A stretch of 64,000 nt of DNA from NCBI GenBank assembly GCA_037893225.1, contig JAZGUH010000410.1, forward strand, positions 248,001 to 312,000. The letters run 5' to 3'. Positions 1-11,720 of the stretch are shown here, in pieces (position 1 is the first letter of the stretch; each line of letters begins with the position of its first letter). The DNA comes from Hippasteria phrygiana (taxonomy: Eukaryota; Echinodermata; Asteroidea; Valvatida; Goniasteridae). The notes under the pieces were generated by a model. That model was not told the DNA's origin. It worked only from the letters and a program-made list of their open reading frames with translations, and did no database searches. The translations under genes were made by a program, and so were the position numbers.

Positions 1-1193
1 ATAAAAACAGGTCTATTGCTGTTTTGGGAAAAGTGGTCTTGATCAATCTTTGTGGATTTCATGTCCCCAAATCGTTAATGTTAAGCATTGAAATATTATA
101 GTTGCCTTGCTGGGAGATTTGTCATTCCAATACGTAAATTAACAATATGTGTGTCTGATGGGCGTACCTGTTTCATTGCAATCTTGCCATCCAAAAATAC
201 CTTGGAAATGTGCAAGCCGAGCGTATTCATCGTGAGTGTAGTGGTCACTCCAAGCCAGGATGGGTGTCTCTGGGACGAATTTGCGGCGAGTAAATGAATT
301 TGCTAACATTTTCTTCCGTACCGATGTCGGACATTTCTTGAAAACATGATAAAACAAAGATATGTGAGAATAAAAGTGTTGGGCTTTATCAAATCCGGAT
401 CTAAAAAATTTGGTTTAGAAAGTATTTTTTGTTTTTCTCGGGAGTGGTGCTTTTCGTGTGTTTTATCTCTCGAAATACTACAAAATTAAGATCAGAAAAA
501 ATGCCACAAGCAAGAGCGAAATTAACTCTACGTGCTGTATACATTCACACTTTTTGTCAGATTATGACCAAAAATAATTCATTAAAATTAAAGTTCATCT
601 AACTATGCGTGTACAGACACGAGGGGACAATTTGACACTTTCGAGGTATGTACACTTTCCATGAATTTATCCCCACGTTCGAATGAAAAGACTAAGGAGT
701 AATATAAGAAATAAAGGAAAAAGGGGAAACCCCCAATTTAAAAGAGCGATATTTCAGGCCCAATTATATATTAAGGCGCCTATGCACGACCAAACTATAA
801 TTACTGCAAAAAACAATATAGGGAAAATCAATAATGTGCAACACGTGCTACCGTGACATCTGTCGCGCACGATGTTCGCATTTAAACGCACAAAACTGGA
901 AGTAATCTGGATTGCTATACTGGCACGCAGATATTGATCTGCGTAAGTTCGGTAATTTCATAGAAAATTGGAAAGTAATTGTCATTTAAGAACGGCTTTG
1001 TTGGTTTGTGTGCTTTCCTTAGATTAGTTGATTTTTGTCTGTAATCGTTCGTTCTAATCGTAGATACCGGTACTTCGGGAACGATGTGTAAAGTCAATCT
1101 GTGCGTCGGTTGTTTGTTAGATTCGTGTGTTCGTGGAAATAGCAGTCTGTCTGTTGGTCAGTAGATTGTCAGTTTCCATGGTTCGTGATTGAT
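1..1193. other. No gene recognised
   Basis: AT-rich sequence with only short overlapping ORFs on both strands (about 90-360 and 915-1097), none with domain-like composition or matching splice sites. I see no repeat family shared with the rest of the window. Confidence 0.5.
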
Positions 1194-1826
1194 CTACATG
1201 GTCAGTAGAGGGTCAGCTGATTTAATTCTGCTTACCATATAATTTAGAAACTGGCTATCTGACACGCTTTCCTTTTCTTTCGGTCTCCAGTCGGAAGTTC
1301 TAGATTTTACTCGATTAATAGCATTCGTAAAAGCTTTTCCATAAATATGGTTTGCTGGTAACTTTTGTAAAGTAAGTTCCACATTAGTCAAAAAATCCTG
1401 CTGGTTTAAACCAACAAATAAAGGTACGTGGGATATATTGGACCGCTTATCTGGCGTTTTAGATTTGGCTCGATCAGTAACGTTTGTCAGATCATGCTTG
1501 GGAATCTTCTGTGATAATGGCTTCCGTGAAACAGTTTCAGCTTTGTTGAGCAATTTATTGTCAACTGGTGACAGTTTTTGCTCTGTCGGCTTGTAGTTGT
1601 TCGCTGGTGTCTTTTTTACTGGCCTTTGGGTTGAAGCAGGTGATGTGACCGATTGACCTGGCTGCCTTACTGCTGTCGGGTTCTTCACTCTCGCTGGCAC
1701 GTTTTGCACACCGTGGAATTTTGGGGCTAGTGTTCTGGTGTGCGTGAATCTTTGAAATTGTTGGACGTTCAATCTGTTAAAGCAAGTGAAGGCATACATT
1801 TCAAAGACAATGAGTAAATGTTTCAT
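1194..1826 (-). CDS. Hypothetical Lys/Pro/Ser/Thr-rich protein, 210 aa
   Basis: An uninterrupted minus-strand frame of 210 codons from the first ATG (1824-1826) to a TGA/TAA-type stop at 1194. The frame stays open 30 codons further upstream but only with a GTG start, so the ATG is preferred. The N-terminus, MKHLLIVFEMYAFTCF, is hydrophobic and could be a signal peptide or the start of a buried segment. The middle (about residues 50-140) is rich in Lys, Pro, Ser and Thr and looks disordered. The C-terminal 60 residues are more balanced (LNQQDFLTNVELTLQKLP) and may fold. I recognise no family. It could be a single-exon gene, one exon of a larger gene, or a chance ORF; its length is unusual for this base composition. 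No neighbour hints at a role. Confidence 0.4.
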   Translation of the reverse strand: MKHLLIVFEMYAFTCFNRLNVQQFQRFTHTRTLAPKFHGVQNVPARVKNPTAVRQPGQSVTSPASTQRPVKKTPANNYKPTEQKLSPVDNKLLNKAETVSRKPLSQKIPKHDLTNVTDRAKSKTPDKRSNISHVPLFVGLNQQDFLTNVELTLQKLPANHIYGKAFTNAINRVKSRTSDWRPKEKESVSDSQFLNYMVSRIKSADPLLTM

Positions 1827-2256
1827 TTTCGTGATTTTAACAGAATTATTCTTTTCAGAAAATAAGTCCACGTTCTGAATTAGAGGGGTATACACTATAT
1901 CCAGCAAGGAGGCCACATTTCAGAAATATATACATTGTTTATCCTTGATTGTATAGTAGAAATAAGAGAATGAACCATGATTTCTCGTGTAGGCTATAGT
2001 TCTGACATGCACTTGGGAATGAACGTGCAAGGTTTCGGCTAGCTAGACTACTTCACAACTCGTACTAAAAAATGTTCCCCCGTTTTTCACACTGTTTCCA
2101 TGCGATAGATTTTCTTTTAGAAAGGAAAAAATGCACCCCTTGATTTCTTGCGTATTTTGATAGGTTTGGGGTTGAAAATATAGAAACGCTTTAACTTCTC
2201 ATCTTTTCCTGCTCGGATGCAGGGCGAAAAATCTTTAGAAAAAATCTGCAAGTTTA
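1827..2256. other. No gene recognised
   Basis: AT-rich spacer between the 210-aa ORF and a poly(C) tract. No splice-consistent ORF or repeat was identified. Confidence 0.4.
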
Positions 2257-2432
2257 CCCCCCCCCCCTCCCTCCCCCCCCCCCCCCCCCCCTCCCCCCCT
2301 CCCTCCCCCCCCCCCCCTCCCCCCCCCCCCCCCCCCTCCAAAAAACATTAATAATAATAAGAAGAAGAATAAAAATAATAATAAGAATAATAATAATTAT
2401 AATTAGAATAATAATGAATAATGAATAATCAA
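2257..2432. repeat. Poly(C) tract (2257-2339) followed by AAT-rich microsatellite (2346-2432)
   Basis: About 80 bases of almost pure C broken by isolated T residues, then roughly 85 bases of imperfect AAT/AAG/AAC triplets. Minus-strand reading gives poly-Gly and Ile/Leu ORFs, which are artefacts. Confidence 0.9.
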
Positions 2433-5116
2433 TGGGGAAAGCACTTGGATATGCCACTGAGGTGCGATTTGAGTCCCCAAATTTTAGGAATGTGAAATGC
2501 GGTTTTTTATATCATAGTTCTGCACAAGAAGTGAAATGGCACAAATAAGTTAATGTGGAATTCAAATCATGCGGCTTACCTCTTGGGTATAGCGGTAAAC
2601 GATTTCACCGTGTCGAATTTATGTAGCATTTTGGCGGTCAAGAACAAGAGAGAAGTGAGTAGACAAGTGGCAAATGCGATGCGCAATGATCTGTAATGAG
2701 ATAAAGAAAGATTTCTTACTTTCAGTTTCATCAGGTGAAATGTTAATCTGTATCTTTGCTACGAATAGTCTAAATGTTTAGATCGGCTTCAATTCGTGCT
2801 CCCCGTACAGTTTGATATTTGCTAGCCTCTATGTTTGAATGCACAGCTCAAGAATTATGCGCCATTGCTTGAATAGCATCAACTGGTAAATATTGAAAAT
2901 ACACCACTCTGCTACATTCATGTTACGGTAAATCATGTTACGGTTAATCTTTCTTGTCACTTAAGAGTAAACTGATTCATTTGTGTTTATTTTGACTTCA
3001 ATCGAGACCTATTGAATAATTATAATGTTTCGACAGAGTGTTTACACTTACTTTAGGTGACCCATGGCGATTCCAGGCCTATACTGCAAATTTTACATCA
3101 ACATTCCTTCGGTACCTACGAGCTGCAGTTATCGGCATAGATGACACTCAACACTCGGGCCTATATTTTCTGAGACATTCGCCTTACGATGTTCAACACG
3201 TTTAGCTCCTATCACGTCCCTGCGTCCTTAATTGCTCAAAATGTGAACTGATGGTGTAACGAGTTGACAAAAATACGCAACCTTCAAAATAAAAAATCAA
3301 TATTTAAAATTGCTTCTGTAGAGACACACTTGAAACATCTGCTGGTATACAGCTAGAAATGAATGAATAGATAAACGGCTGAATGGGAAGCAAGTGGAAC
3401 CCTGACGGGAGAACAAGATGGACTATTAACACGTATAAAGGAGAAACCCGCGGGAAAATAATTATACTGAGCTGGCTTATATTCTGTCACCAGTAGATGA
3501 AGTTTTTAAAAGGATAGAAATTAATTTTCATAGTGTGAATTTTAAAAACTTGTGGTTTGTTTGTTGGAGTATTGAATAAACAGACATTCACCAGTTAATA
3601 AAAAAACATACCGCGCGATTTCATTTTGTAATAAGAGAAACAAGTGGAAACGTGATCATACAAACAGCAAATAATTTCAAATATAAGTTATCAAAGTTTT
3701 TTTTTTTTAATCTTAACGAACGCAGAGAATTATAACAAATCGACAAGAAGTAACAAAGAAGATCTTTCAATGTCGTATACGTTAATCTGTGATATTTTCG
3801 AGTAAAATGTACACAGTTTACGTGAAAATTGTGTTAGCTGAGAATATAAGCTGAAATTGTGCATTCAATAAACAGTATAGTTTTGCATTCGTTTGAGGGT
3901 GTTTTCTAACCGTGCTTTTCGAGTAGACGTGTATAATCCGTGTGACTGTGTACAGACCCTTTCGCCCACGTGACCGTGAAAAGTAAAACAAAACCACCTC
4001 GTGTGGACCCACTTGCAGTGACCATTGTACAGTGGGCAAACTCTGTGCGAACGCGGCATGCTTGACTGTTTAGCACTTCATGAGCATCACTACACAATGC
4101 GGTCCGTGACGACATGTGAAAAAGATCCCCACGGGTCAGTACTGCTCATTTCAAATTAGACTTGCATCAGCTGTTTTGACAGTGAATGTCCTTCGTTTTT
4201 ATTATTCCGCTTAAATTATACTCAAGCAAAACCAGGGTGACAATCAAACTTATTTCCAAAGTGTGTCGGGTAGTAAAATGTTTCAAAATGGCAGAACATT
4301 TTCAGCAAGGCAAACGACGCTATGAAGGACGTTGAACCTTTAACTTGACGAGTTTATTTACCTCGACCAAGTGCACCATGACAACAATAAAGGTAACCCT
4401 TTCTTTTTACCCGCATATTAAAGAAAACATATTTCATAACACAGCTTATCTTACAAAATAATGGCCTGTATGTGTCAGCAAGCTGAAATGGGTTAAAACA
4501 TAGGTAAGCAGTATAACAGTGAAAAAGGCAGAGAGCATCCGTACTGGCCATAACAATCCATGTGTTTCATCTCATTCAATGTGCACAGTTGTTGCGGGTG
4601 TCCCCCAAAGACCTATCAGAGCGCGTGCTGAAACGGATGTGTTAAAATTACGAGTGGGTGGATTTATGGTTCAAAAAAATGAGCCACATTGCTGGTTTGA
4701 GAAACACCACTGGTAAATTCTCGCATGTTCTTTGAGTTTACTGCATGCAATATTATAACCACAAGTATCCTCAACTTTTATCTCAGCGAAGAACTACTGC
4801 ATTCACTACAAAAAGCGTGGTATTAAATTACCATGATTGACACCATAGAATTTGCAGCGTTGGACCCAGAGAACAAACTCTGTTGAGTTCACAGTTCTTT
4901 CAGACATCGTTTCAAGAACAAACAGACGGATTTCACATAGTCCCTTCTGTGCATTTCCAGGTTGAAAGCGAGGCTCTTAGTGCTAAACAAAGTGTTATTC
5001 AACAGTTTATTCATGCGTGAACGAATCACGCCATAAATGACAGCGAAGCGCATGATTATTTTACAGCATATAGTAAGTTGTTTACTTAGAACACCGGGAG
5101 CCTCGCATTCAAACCC
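2433..5116. other. No gene recognised
   Basis: 2.7 kb of unique-looking AT-rich DNA with a short poly(T) at about 3698-3708. ORFs at 3818-4115 (three overlapping minus frames) and 4354-4716 are short, mutually overlapping and without features. Confidence 0.45.
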
Positions 5117-5418
5117 TTAAAGGAACCATGATATAGGATTTACATTGCATTATTCCTGCTTAAAACAATAAAGTATTATCTTGACAATGATATTTTGTTA
5201 CCAGAGTCAATTATTTCCCAGATTAAATATGAAAAAACATTTTTTGAAAATGTTTGTCCAAGCTACTCCGCCCCCTGAGTGGGACCCTCATTAACATAAG
5301 TGTGTGACGTAGATCGAGGAACATTACATATTCTGCTCGAGCCAGCACCATTCATCACGCGTAAATTGAGTGTACATTCTTCGTCCAAAATCTAAGCAAA
5401 ATATAGCGTTTTTCGGCC

Positions 5419-5750
5419 ATGCCGACAAGGTGTGTGGCTGCTGGATGCAGCAAAACAACGAAGGATGGAGTAAGCCTTCATTTATTTCCAACTGATGCGA
5501 AATATCGGAGAATTTGGACGGCGAAAGTGAAGGTGACAAGAGCGAAGTGGTCCGGTCCCAGCAGCTTCTCAGCGTTATGTAGCGACCACTTTGAGCCGTC
5601 GTGTTTCGATACTGGTATTTTCAACTCCTTTGGGATGGCCATTAAAAATATGCTCAAGTCCACTGCCATCCCAACAAAGTTCCCAGATGTGCGAAAGCAG
5701 TTAAACGGCCCATTCCCCGAGGAGCTGTCGCTACAAGGGAGAAAATCAGG
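5419..5750 (+). CDS. THAP zinc-finger exon of a Kolobok-like transposase remnant
   Basis: A 110-codon exon starting at ATG 5419 and ending at donor CAGG|gtaagt. The THAP signature is complete: N-terminal CVAAGC pair, the invariant Trp of RIWTAKV, CSDHF supplying the last Cys and His, and the terminal AIPTKF resembling the AVPTIF box. THAP domains are sequence-specific C2CH DNA-binding modules; in Kolobok-type elements they would bind transposon ends. No downstream exon is visible before the element ends, so any product would be a DNA-binding fragment without catalysis. It is probably a transposon relic, although the frame is intact. The homologous exon at 23991-24275 differs at about six residues and is truncated. 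Confidence 0.75.
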
Positions 5751-5811
5751 GTAAGTTCGATGTATAGTTGTTGCAACTTACAATGTACGAAATTGCACGT
5801 GTAGACCTAGT

Positions 5812-5994
5812 GTGTACGTACATGCGGATACATTTTGTACACGTACAGTACAAGGGTGTACAGCTTGGTGTACGTATACGTACGTGTAGGCCCTACATAG
5901 TATACACGTGCTCTGCCGTATACGTATATCGTACGGGTACGCGTACCCACGCGGACATGCTTTGATGCTCGTCTCGCACCCAGGCGTCATTAAC
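5812..5994. repeat. GTAC/TACGTA-rich tract inside Kolobok-like copy 1
   Basis: About 170 bp of alternating purine-pyrimidine words (GTAC, TACG, CGTA, GTATAC) not present at the equivalent place in copy 2, where the flanking words are separated by only a few bases (about 23857-23880). It is thus an insertion or expansion in this copy or a deletion from the other. Confidence 0.7.
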
Positions 5995-6233
5995 GGGTCC
6001 AGACTATCGAGTCCATTCATGAATTTCGGTGCCTCGATCTACGTCACGAACAGCGCCCTCAATTTGAGTCTCAACAAATTCCAAAAAGGGGGGGCAATTT
6101 TTGGGCGGCAAATAATCACACTAAAACTTCACTTGAACCAGTTTGGCTTTTAATTCACATTTAATACATATAAATGAATGTATTTATGAAATAAAATGCT
6201 ATCCGGCAAATTTGAGAAGCATGGTTCCTTTAA

Positions 6234-6769
6234 GCGCAGATCGGTGTGACTTTCGTCAATTCGGGATTCGTCCTTAATTAAGCCATTCGTTATTAGTGAT
6301 ACCTTTGAACGATTTTGGGGGTGAATGTTTTCAAGTGCCTACTTTTTTACGGTATGGCGCTTAGGTTTTAATGGTGGGGTAGGCAGTGGGCTAAGGGTAC
6401 AATCATTAGGAAAAGGAAAATAAGTTGGCAGAAATTAGGATTAGAAAAGTTTGTTTTTTAGGGGATGTTTATCGTCTACTTGTGCACGTTAACGCTTCCA
6501 AGCATAAGAAAATATATTAACAAATATGACCTTATGTCTGGACTTGACTTCAACCATTACAAACCCATTTAGTTCCAGGGCGATCAGGATATAGGCCTAG
6601 ACAAGCTGCCTTTCAAACTGTGTTTAATTTTCCATTAGGTTTTGCCAAGTGATGGGTTTACGTGTCAACAAATATGGACTACGAACCCACACTCAAATCA
6701 CATTGAATAAAAGGTGAACAAGATGCAAAGTTTATCACAAAGTCAGTACTTGCAGTCTCGAATCTAGCC
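6234..6769. other. Upstream region of the ShKT metalloprotease gene
   Basis: No coding sequence. It should contain the promoter of the gene that starts at 6770. An A-rich TATA-like word occurs near 6706-6714, but I cannot call a transcription start. Confidence 0.4.
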
Positions 6770-9700
6770 ATGGATACTCTCTGCCTTTTTTCACTGTTCA
6801 TGCTGCTAACCCAGATCTGTGTTTTTAAAACCCATTGCAGCTTGCTGGCATATACAAGTCATTTGAAAGGTAAGGCGTGATATTATGGCTTATTTGATAT
6901 CATAATAAACCAAGAGCTCAGGCTGAAGTCAAGAACAGAAACTGGCCTGCCTTTTCAAACTGTGTAGTTTCACTGAAGTTATATGTCAAATGTTAGCGGG
7001 TCGCTAGCGTCAATAGCTATTATAGCGGATCTCTAGCACTAGGCCGATTCAGCTTAGGAAAAAGTTAAAGAAGGTGGCACAGTCCATCGCAGTAATTATA
7101 TACCGTAAGTCTGGAATATAACCACGGATATTGTTGGACATTATTTACTGTATTATTGCATAGTATTTGTCATGCAGCTTACTGCATGTTGAGTCACAAA
7201 AAATGGGAAAGAAAGGAACTGTATCCTCAAAATCATGGTGCATATTACTGTCGAACTATGTCGTGAGTGTAATGCAGTGTGAAACAGCCAAAGGTTTAAC
7301 TTTCTCAGTCACGTTCAATGTAATGATGTCCGTGCTTGTTATTTTAGGACAGGATGAACATTTCGTTGTTCAGCTATGGATACTGTAGGTGAAGTTAGCA
7401 TGCCTTGAAGCACACCTTTGATCAAACAAGGGGGTGGTCCTCTCGATTTGTTTTTGCCAAAATTTACGACAATGTACATTTCTCTGCTAAATTTTGTAGA
7501 TGGACTAGTAAGCAGTGAAACGCTTCATCGGTCCAGGAGAAAGACTGGGCGTGGTCCGGCACTAAGGACCAGCGAATGTGACCTTGTAACTGGCATCCCG
7601 GATGATGTTCGTAAAGAGATCAACTTGCACAGCTTTTACACGAAATACACACATGCCTACGGCATCCCCATCATCTCTTCAGACAATCCATCTGATGAAG
7701 CTCTGAAACGAGGTTGCTACACGGTTCGTTTCTTACTTGCTGATCGACAGGACATTCGAGATGCCATGCATGACGCTTACGGTCGAGTTGGCATCATTGG
7801 TTTCTCGGAGAAAACAACCGATATTCCAGAACACTCTTACCTACCGGACGTATGGAATGAACGAGCTCGTGGTTTGGGAGGTACACTCAATATTCCCATC
7901 AGCACTGATGCAGAGGAAAATGTATTATGCTATAGTGGAATGCATGATCGCTGGTTTGAAGAAGATATCCTAGTGCATGAGTTTTCTCATGGCCTACACC
8001 TTATTGCGATTAATCAGGCTGACCCTTCATGGGAGAGTAGATTGTCCAATGCTTACACAAACGCCAAGAAGAAGGGTCTGTGGAAATACACCTACGCTAT
8101 TACCAAGCTTGGCGAGTACTTTGCAGAGGGAGTCCAATCATTCTTTAATGTCGAAGTTCACCGGACGTTTATCGACTTGGTTCATAACAACATAAGCACC
8201 CGCGGGGCTCTCCAAGACTACGATCCAGAACTCTATGAAGTCATACGGGAGATTTTTCCATGCGAAAATGAGATTGTTGATCGATGCGAAAACCAGAGTA
8301 AGATTGAAACCGTTGTTCTTTCAATAAAGGAACTACACTTTCGTACAGTTTAAAGCTGTCACGTTAAGCACTATTGACCAATCTTCAGGGCATTTCTTAA
8401 TTATAAATAATGTGCCAATGTTCGTGTAAAATATTTCAGTCTGCATTTCTAAGCTTTATTTGTTTCCACACATGTTTGGATGAACAAAAGAAATCAAAAC
8501 ATATGTTTCCATTATTTATCAAGAGCGCATTTTTACACTTTTGTGATAACAGTAATTTCTTCTTGTGTGTACTTTTGCTTAAAACACCGCTACACCGTCG
8601 AAACGAGACTGCAGAAGAAAACATTGTCGAGTTGGTTTTCAATCATGCAAGGGACACGATCTTGTCCACAGACTCTTGAAAAGGCTCATCATTTCTATTT
8701 TTATTTTATTTGTCAAACAATCCACAAGGGAAACTGACTAGGTAAATTTGAATACATTTTCAAAGTGAACAAAGAAACTGGCAGGAGCGGGATTCGAACT
8801 TGCGATCTCCGGGTTACCGTACCGGCGCTCTACCTACTGAGCTATCTTGCCCTATGTTGGCGGTCTCCCAAATTGTTAGTATCTTTGTTCAGGTGGGCGC
8901 TAGTCAGAATGTATTTTATTTGTTTTAAAGTTCACTCATTAGAAACAAAAGGCCGGATCATTTTCATATTTCAATTTACTTATCTCGCATTCGTATCTCG
9001 AGCATGTTTGTTTATGAGTCCAAAACCAACCTGCTCGAGATGCCTTAATTTTGACTTAAATTTCCAGCTGCATTAGTCTATCAGCCGTTACACATGGACT
9101 GCCGCTATGTCAACCAAACGACAACAGCCGCTGGAAATACTCAACATTACGTTGCACCAACAACAGATGGCGGCACACAAACGTTATCCAGGGATGCTAC
9201 AAGTCAACCAATGACCACTTCCTCTACTGCAAGGACAACTGCAACTGAGCTTTCAGTCACGGTTGAAACAGGTAGACATCACACATGTAATGTCTGTGCT
9301 CTGCAACAAATTGGTTGGTTTTCTTATATGGAATTTTCGAATTGTATGGGTTTTTTTCTATTTTGGATGTCTGCAACCCTCCCCAAAAAACCTGCAAATC
9401 CCATCAATGGTTAGTGGTTTTTTTTTTAACAAACATAATTCTTCACCAAAAAAAATGATGTAAAAAAATGCAGTTTCTGATTTTCGATTTAAACTTCAAT
9501 TAAAGGCAGTGTACATGATTGGTCATTGTTGGAATTTTCAGGAATGGGCGGATTTGGGGGTTAGTATTTTATAGGAAATATCGTTCCACTGACCTGTTCA
9601 AAGTTTTGCGTTGTTGGATGGCGGAAAAAAACGAGAGAAAAACGGCGCTCGTTTTCAACCGTCGGGCGGATGATAGCCTTTAGCTGGAAATCGTTGGAAA

Positions 9701-10893
9701 ACAATATATATTTGCACTTTTCTTGACAACGACAGCACACCTGGTGCCATAATTTCACAGGATGATTGAGACTACTATTAACTTACAGTCGTAAGGTATT
9801 TAGTAAATAATTCAGTAAAACAAATTGGAGGATTACCAATCGTGTACACTACCTTTAATTCAGACGTTCAGAATGCAGCATTAAAATCGCGCCACCAACG
9901 CCATCAAGAGTCTCGCCCCTCTTCATATCAAATAATTTTGCTGGCAGATTTGTTTAGAGTGCTGTTAAGTTCTGCGCCCCCCACCCCACCCCCCCCCCCC
10001 CCCCCCAAAAAAAGGTAGGCCTACTCTGGATCCGCCCGTGAATACAGTGTTTAACAATCAAAGGCTTTTGGTTACGCTTCTTTTTAGATTTTGCTTGATT
10101 TTTGTTCATTGCAGACTGCGTAGATGACGCAACATTTTGCCAGGAAATGGTCACTCTTAATGATTGTACCTACAATGACGTCATTCGTAATATGTGCCGT
10201 TGGAGCTGCAACTCATGCACAGGTAAGCCACAAATCAATGAAAAACGTTTAAGAATGTCAAGCACGGAAAGCAGATGTGCGCCCTCAACAAAAGTTATTG
10301 AGAATCTCAATGGGAAATATTGAGGGCGCCATCACTGCCATGTAAAGCTAATACAGAAGCGTCTCATACGAATGCTAGATATTCTGAATATTGTTCTGTA
10401 GCCTTTATTGGAATTTATGTTATTATAGATGAAACTTGAATTTACCATTCATTATATTTTCAACGTGAACAAAAAAACTGGCAGGAGCGGGATTCGAACC
10501 TGCGACCTCCGGGTTACCGTACCGGCGCTCTACCAACTGAGCTATCCTGCCATATGTCGGCGGTCTCCCAAATTGTCAGTATCCCTGCTCGGGTGGGCAC
10601 TAGTAGAAGTCATAAACATAGAATGCCGTATAGCCAGGGATCTCACATAATTTTACGATACAACCTGGGAAGCGACTTTTTAACTTATAATTCGTCAAAC
10701 AATCCACAAGGAAAACTGACAAGGTAAATTTTGAATACATTTACATATTTATTATATTTGTAAACTTTCATTTAAAGCAGACTGCTTAGACTACATGGAT
10801 TTGTGTTCCGACTTGGCCAGCAGACATTTTTGCGAACAGAGAGAGCTGTATATGTTCAGGTATTGTGGACGGAGTTGCAAGACCTGCCGATAA
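6770..10893 (+). CDS. Secreted zinc metalloprotease (gluzincin) with two ShKT domains
   Basis: Five exons: 6770-6869, 7500-8297, 9068-9271, 10115-10222, 10781-10893; all introns are phase 1 with GT/AG ends and the sum is exactly 441 codons. Exon 1 encodes a signal peptide (LCLFSLFMLL core). Exon 2 starts with a short propeptide ending in the furin-type site RSRR (44-47), then the catalytic domain: HEFSH at 193-197 gives two His ligands and the catalytic Glu, and EYFAEG at 239-244 the likely third ligand (Glu239 or Glu243). This pattern resembles a widespread, poorly characterised predicted secreted gluzincin family seen in fungi, bacteria and invertebrates; I cannot give a MEROPS family. Exon 3 is a Thr/Ser-rich, probably O-glycosylated linker. 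Exons 4 and 5 each encode one six-Cys ShKT domain (about 369-403 and 405-439), common as accessory domains on extracellular proteases. Start chosen because it opens the signal peptide. Convergent with the paralogue at 16440-19622. Confidence 0.85.
8711..8915 (-). repeat. tRNA-bearing repeat, copy 1 (intron 2 of the protease gene)
   Basis: The minus strand carries a tRNA-like segment at about 8779-8852 with an A-box (TAGCTCAGTAGG) and B-box (GTTCGAATC) and near-complementary acceptor arms. It is flanked on the plus-left side by a module (words CAATCCACAAGGG, GTGAACAAAG) and on the right by a short conserved stretch ending near 8915. Five copies occur in the window. The cloverleaf is degenerate, so a functional tRNA is unlikely; it is a Pol III-type repeat. 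Confidence 0.75.
9500..9858. mobile_element. MITE family A, copy 1 (TTAA-flanked)
   Basis: TTAA at 9500-9503 and 9855-9858 bracket about 25-bp imperfect inverted repeats beginning AGGCAGTGTACATGATTGG (left) and AGGTAGTGTACACGATTGG (right, reversed). It lies in intron 3 of the protease gene and has no coding capacity. A second copy is at 37392-37795. Confidence 0.75.
9980..10007. repeat. Poly(C) tract beside a GGATCCGCCC word
   Basis: A C-rich run followed by CTCTGGATCCGCCCGTG, the outward end typical of hAT-like terminal repeats. The other end is not clear. Confidence 0.6.
10457..10741 (-). repeat. tRNA-bearing repeat, copy 2 (intron 4 of the protease gene)
   Basis: tRNA-like segment at about 10480-10552 (minus), with A- and B-box words as in copy 1. 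The conserved body here extends to the plus-right side and ends with the same CAATCCACAAGG module that lies on the left side in copy 1, which suggests permuted borders or a former tandem array. Confidence 0.75.
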
Positions 10894-11523
10894 AGCAAGC
10901 TTATCGTCAACTTTGAAATAATTGACGCCACTAATGCTTTTTGTTTTTGTATGGATAAGTTTGTATTAATTGCATATTCCACCCATTAAAATAATAGAGT
11001 TGCCAAAAGTGCGTGTGAGCAACAATATTTCAAGTCTGTCCTAAAGAAACCCAAAATGAATTAAGGGAGAAAAATTGCATTTGCCGTAAAGAAAACTTAA
11101 TTTAAGGGCCCTTGAGCAGAAAGTGACTGGCAATGTGAGTATATTGTCAGTAACTGTGTACACTGGACAACATTATAACCTATTTTGGTAATTTCTTTAA
11201 AATCAACCGATAACAACTTCCATTAATGAAGGTTGATTTTTATTTATTTGTTATTCATTTATCGTGTACTATTACATTTTGAATGAAACACCTCCCAGAA
11301 CGGGCTAATGTTAATTAAAATGACAGTAGTTTAATTTTTGTCTGTTCTGACTGAAAACTTTTATTTAACGAAATGTAATAGTGTATTTTTGAACGAAAAT
11401 CTGTATTCTGTAAATAACTAAATAGATTATATTTCTCTTCCTGAAAAAAAAAGGTTTTGTTATGTGCTACGCGCGAAGACTGATATACATTAATACTGTA
11501 GGAATTAGGAGCGTCCCGCTTCT
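10894..11523. other. 3' flank of the protease gene
   Basis: AT-rich, no ORF. An ATTAAA-type word near 10985 could serve as poly(A) signal about 90 bp after the stop. Confidence 0.4.
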
Positions 11524-11720
11524 AATTAAATTTTTGTATTCATTTTTGAAACTTAAGTTTCAGGGCCGGGTTGGCGTATTTTAATATCTCAATGAAAAAT
11601 TAATAACTTATCTAATGGTAATAATGTTTTCATTGTGATATTAAAAAACGCCAACCTCTGAAACTTATTAAACAGTCCAACAGATGTAATAAGTTTCAAA
11701 AATGAATACAAAAATGCCAA
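11524..11720. mobile_element. Foldback (MITE-like) inverted repeat
   Basis: Left arm words TTTTTGTATTCATTTTTGAAAC, GTTTCAG and GTTGGCGT are mirrored in reverse on the right (GCCAAC, CTGAAAC, GTTTCAAAAATGAATAC). The two halves are about 95 bp each with a short spacer near 11610-11630. Confidence 0.7.

Larger units (their letters stand above)
5117..6233 (+). mobile_element. Kolobok-like nonautonomous DNA transposon with THAP exon, copy 1
   Basis: Bounded by TTAA at 5117-5120 and 6230-6233, immediately inside which are perfect 10-bp inverted repeats AGGAACCATG / CATGGTTCCT. The interior holds one THAP-domain exon with a good 3' splice donor but no recognisable transposase catalytic region. TTAA duplications plus a THAP domain are the published hallmarks of the Kolobok superfamily; piggyBac shares TTAA but not THAP. 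At 1.1 kb it is far too short for an autonomous element. A related copy in opposite orientation lies at 23617-24576, which supports the boundaries. Confidence 0.8.

Noticed and set aside
2117..2457. Gly-rich ORFs
   Set aside because: Poly(C) tract read on the minus strand.
3818..4115. Three overlapping minus-strand ORFs
   Set aside because: All short, mutually overlapping and without domain character or splice support.
8765..8860. Functional tRNA gene
   Set aside because: The cloverleaf is imperfect, sequence varies between five copies and it sits within a repeated unit; all copies are read as Pol III-type repeats.
9085..9248. Alternative acceptor (CAG at 9082-9084) giving a Cys-rich reading frame in the linker exon
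   Set aside because: The frame hits TGA before the donor and breaks the match with the linker exon of the paralogue; the acceptor at 9066-9067 keeps phase in both genes.
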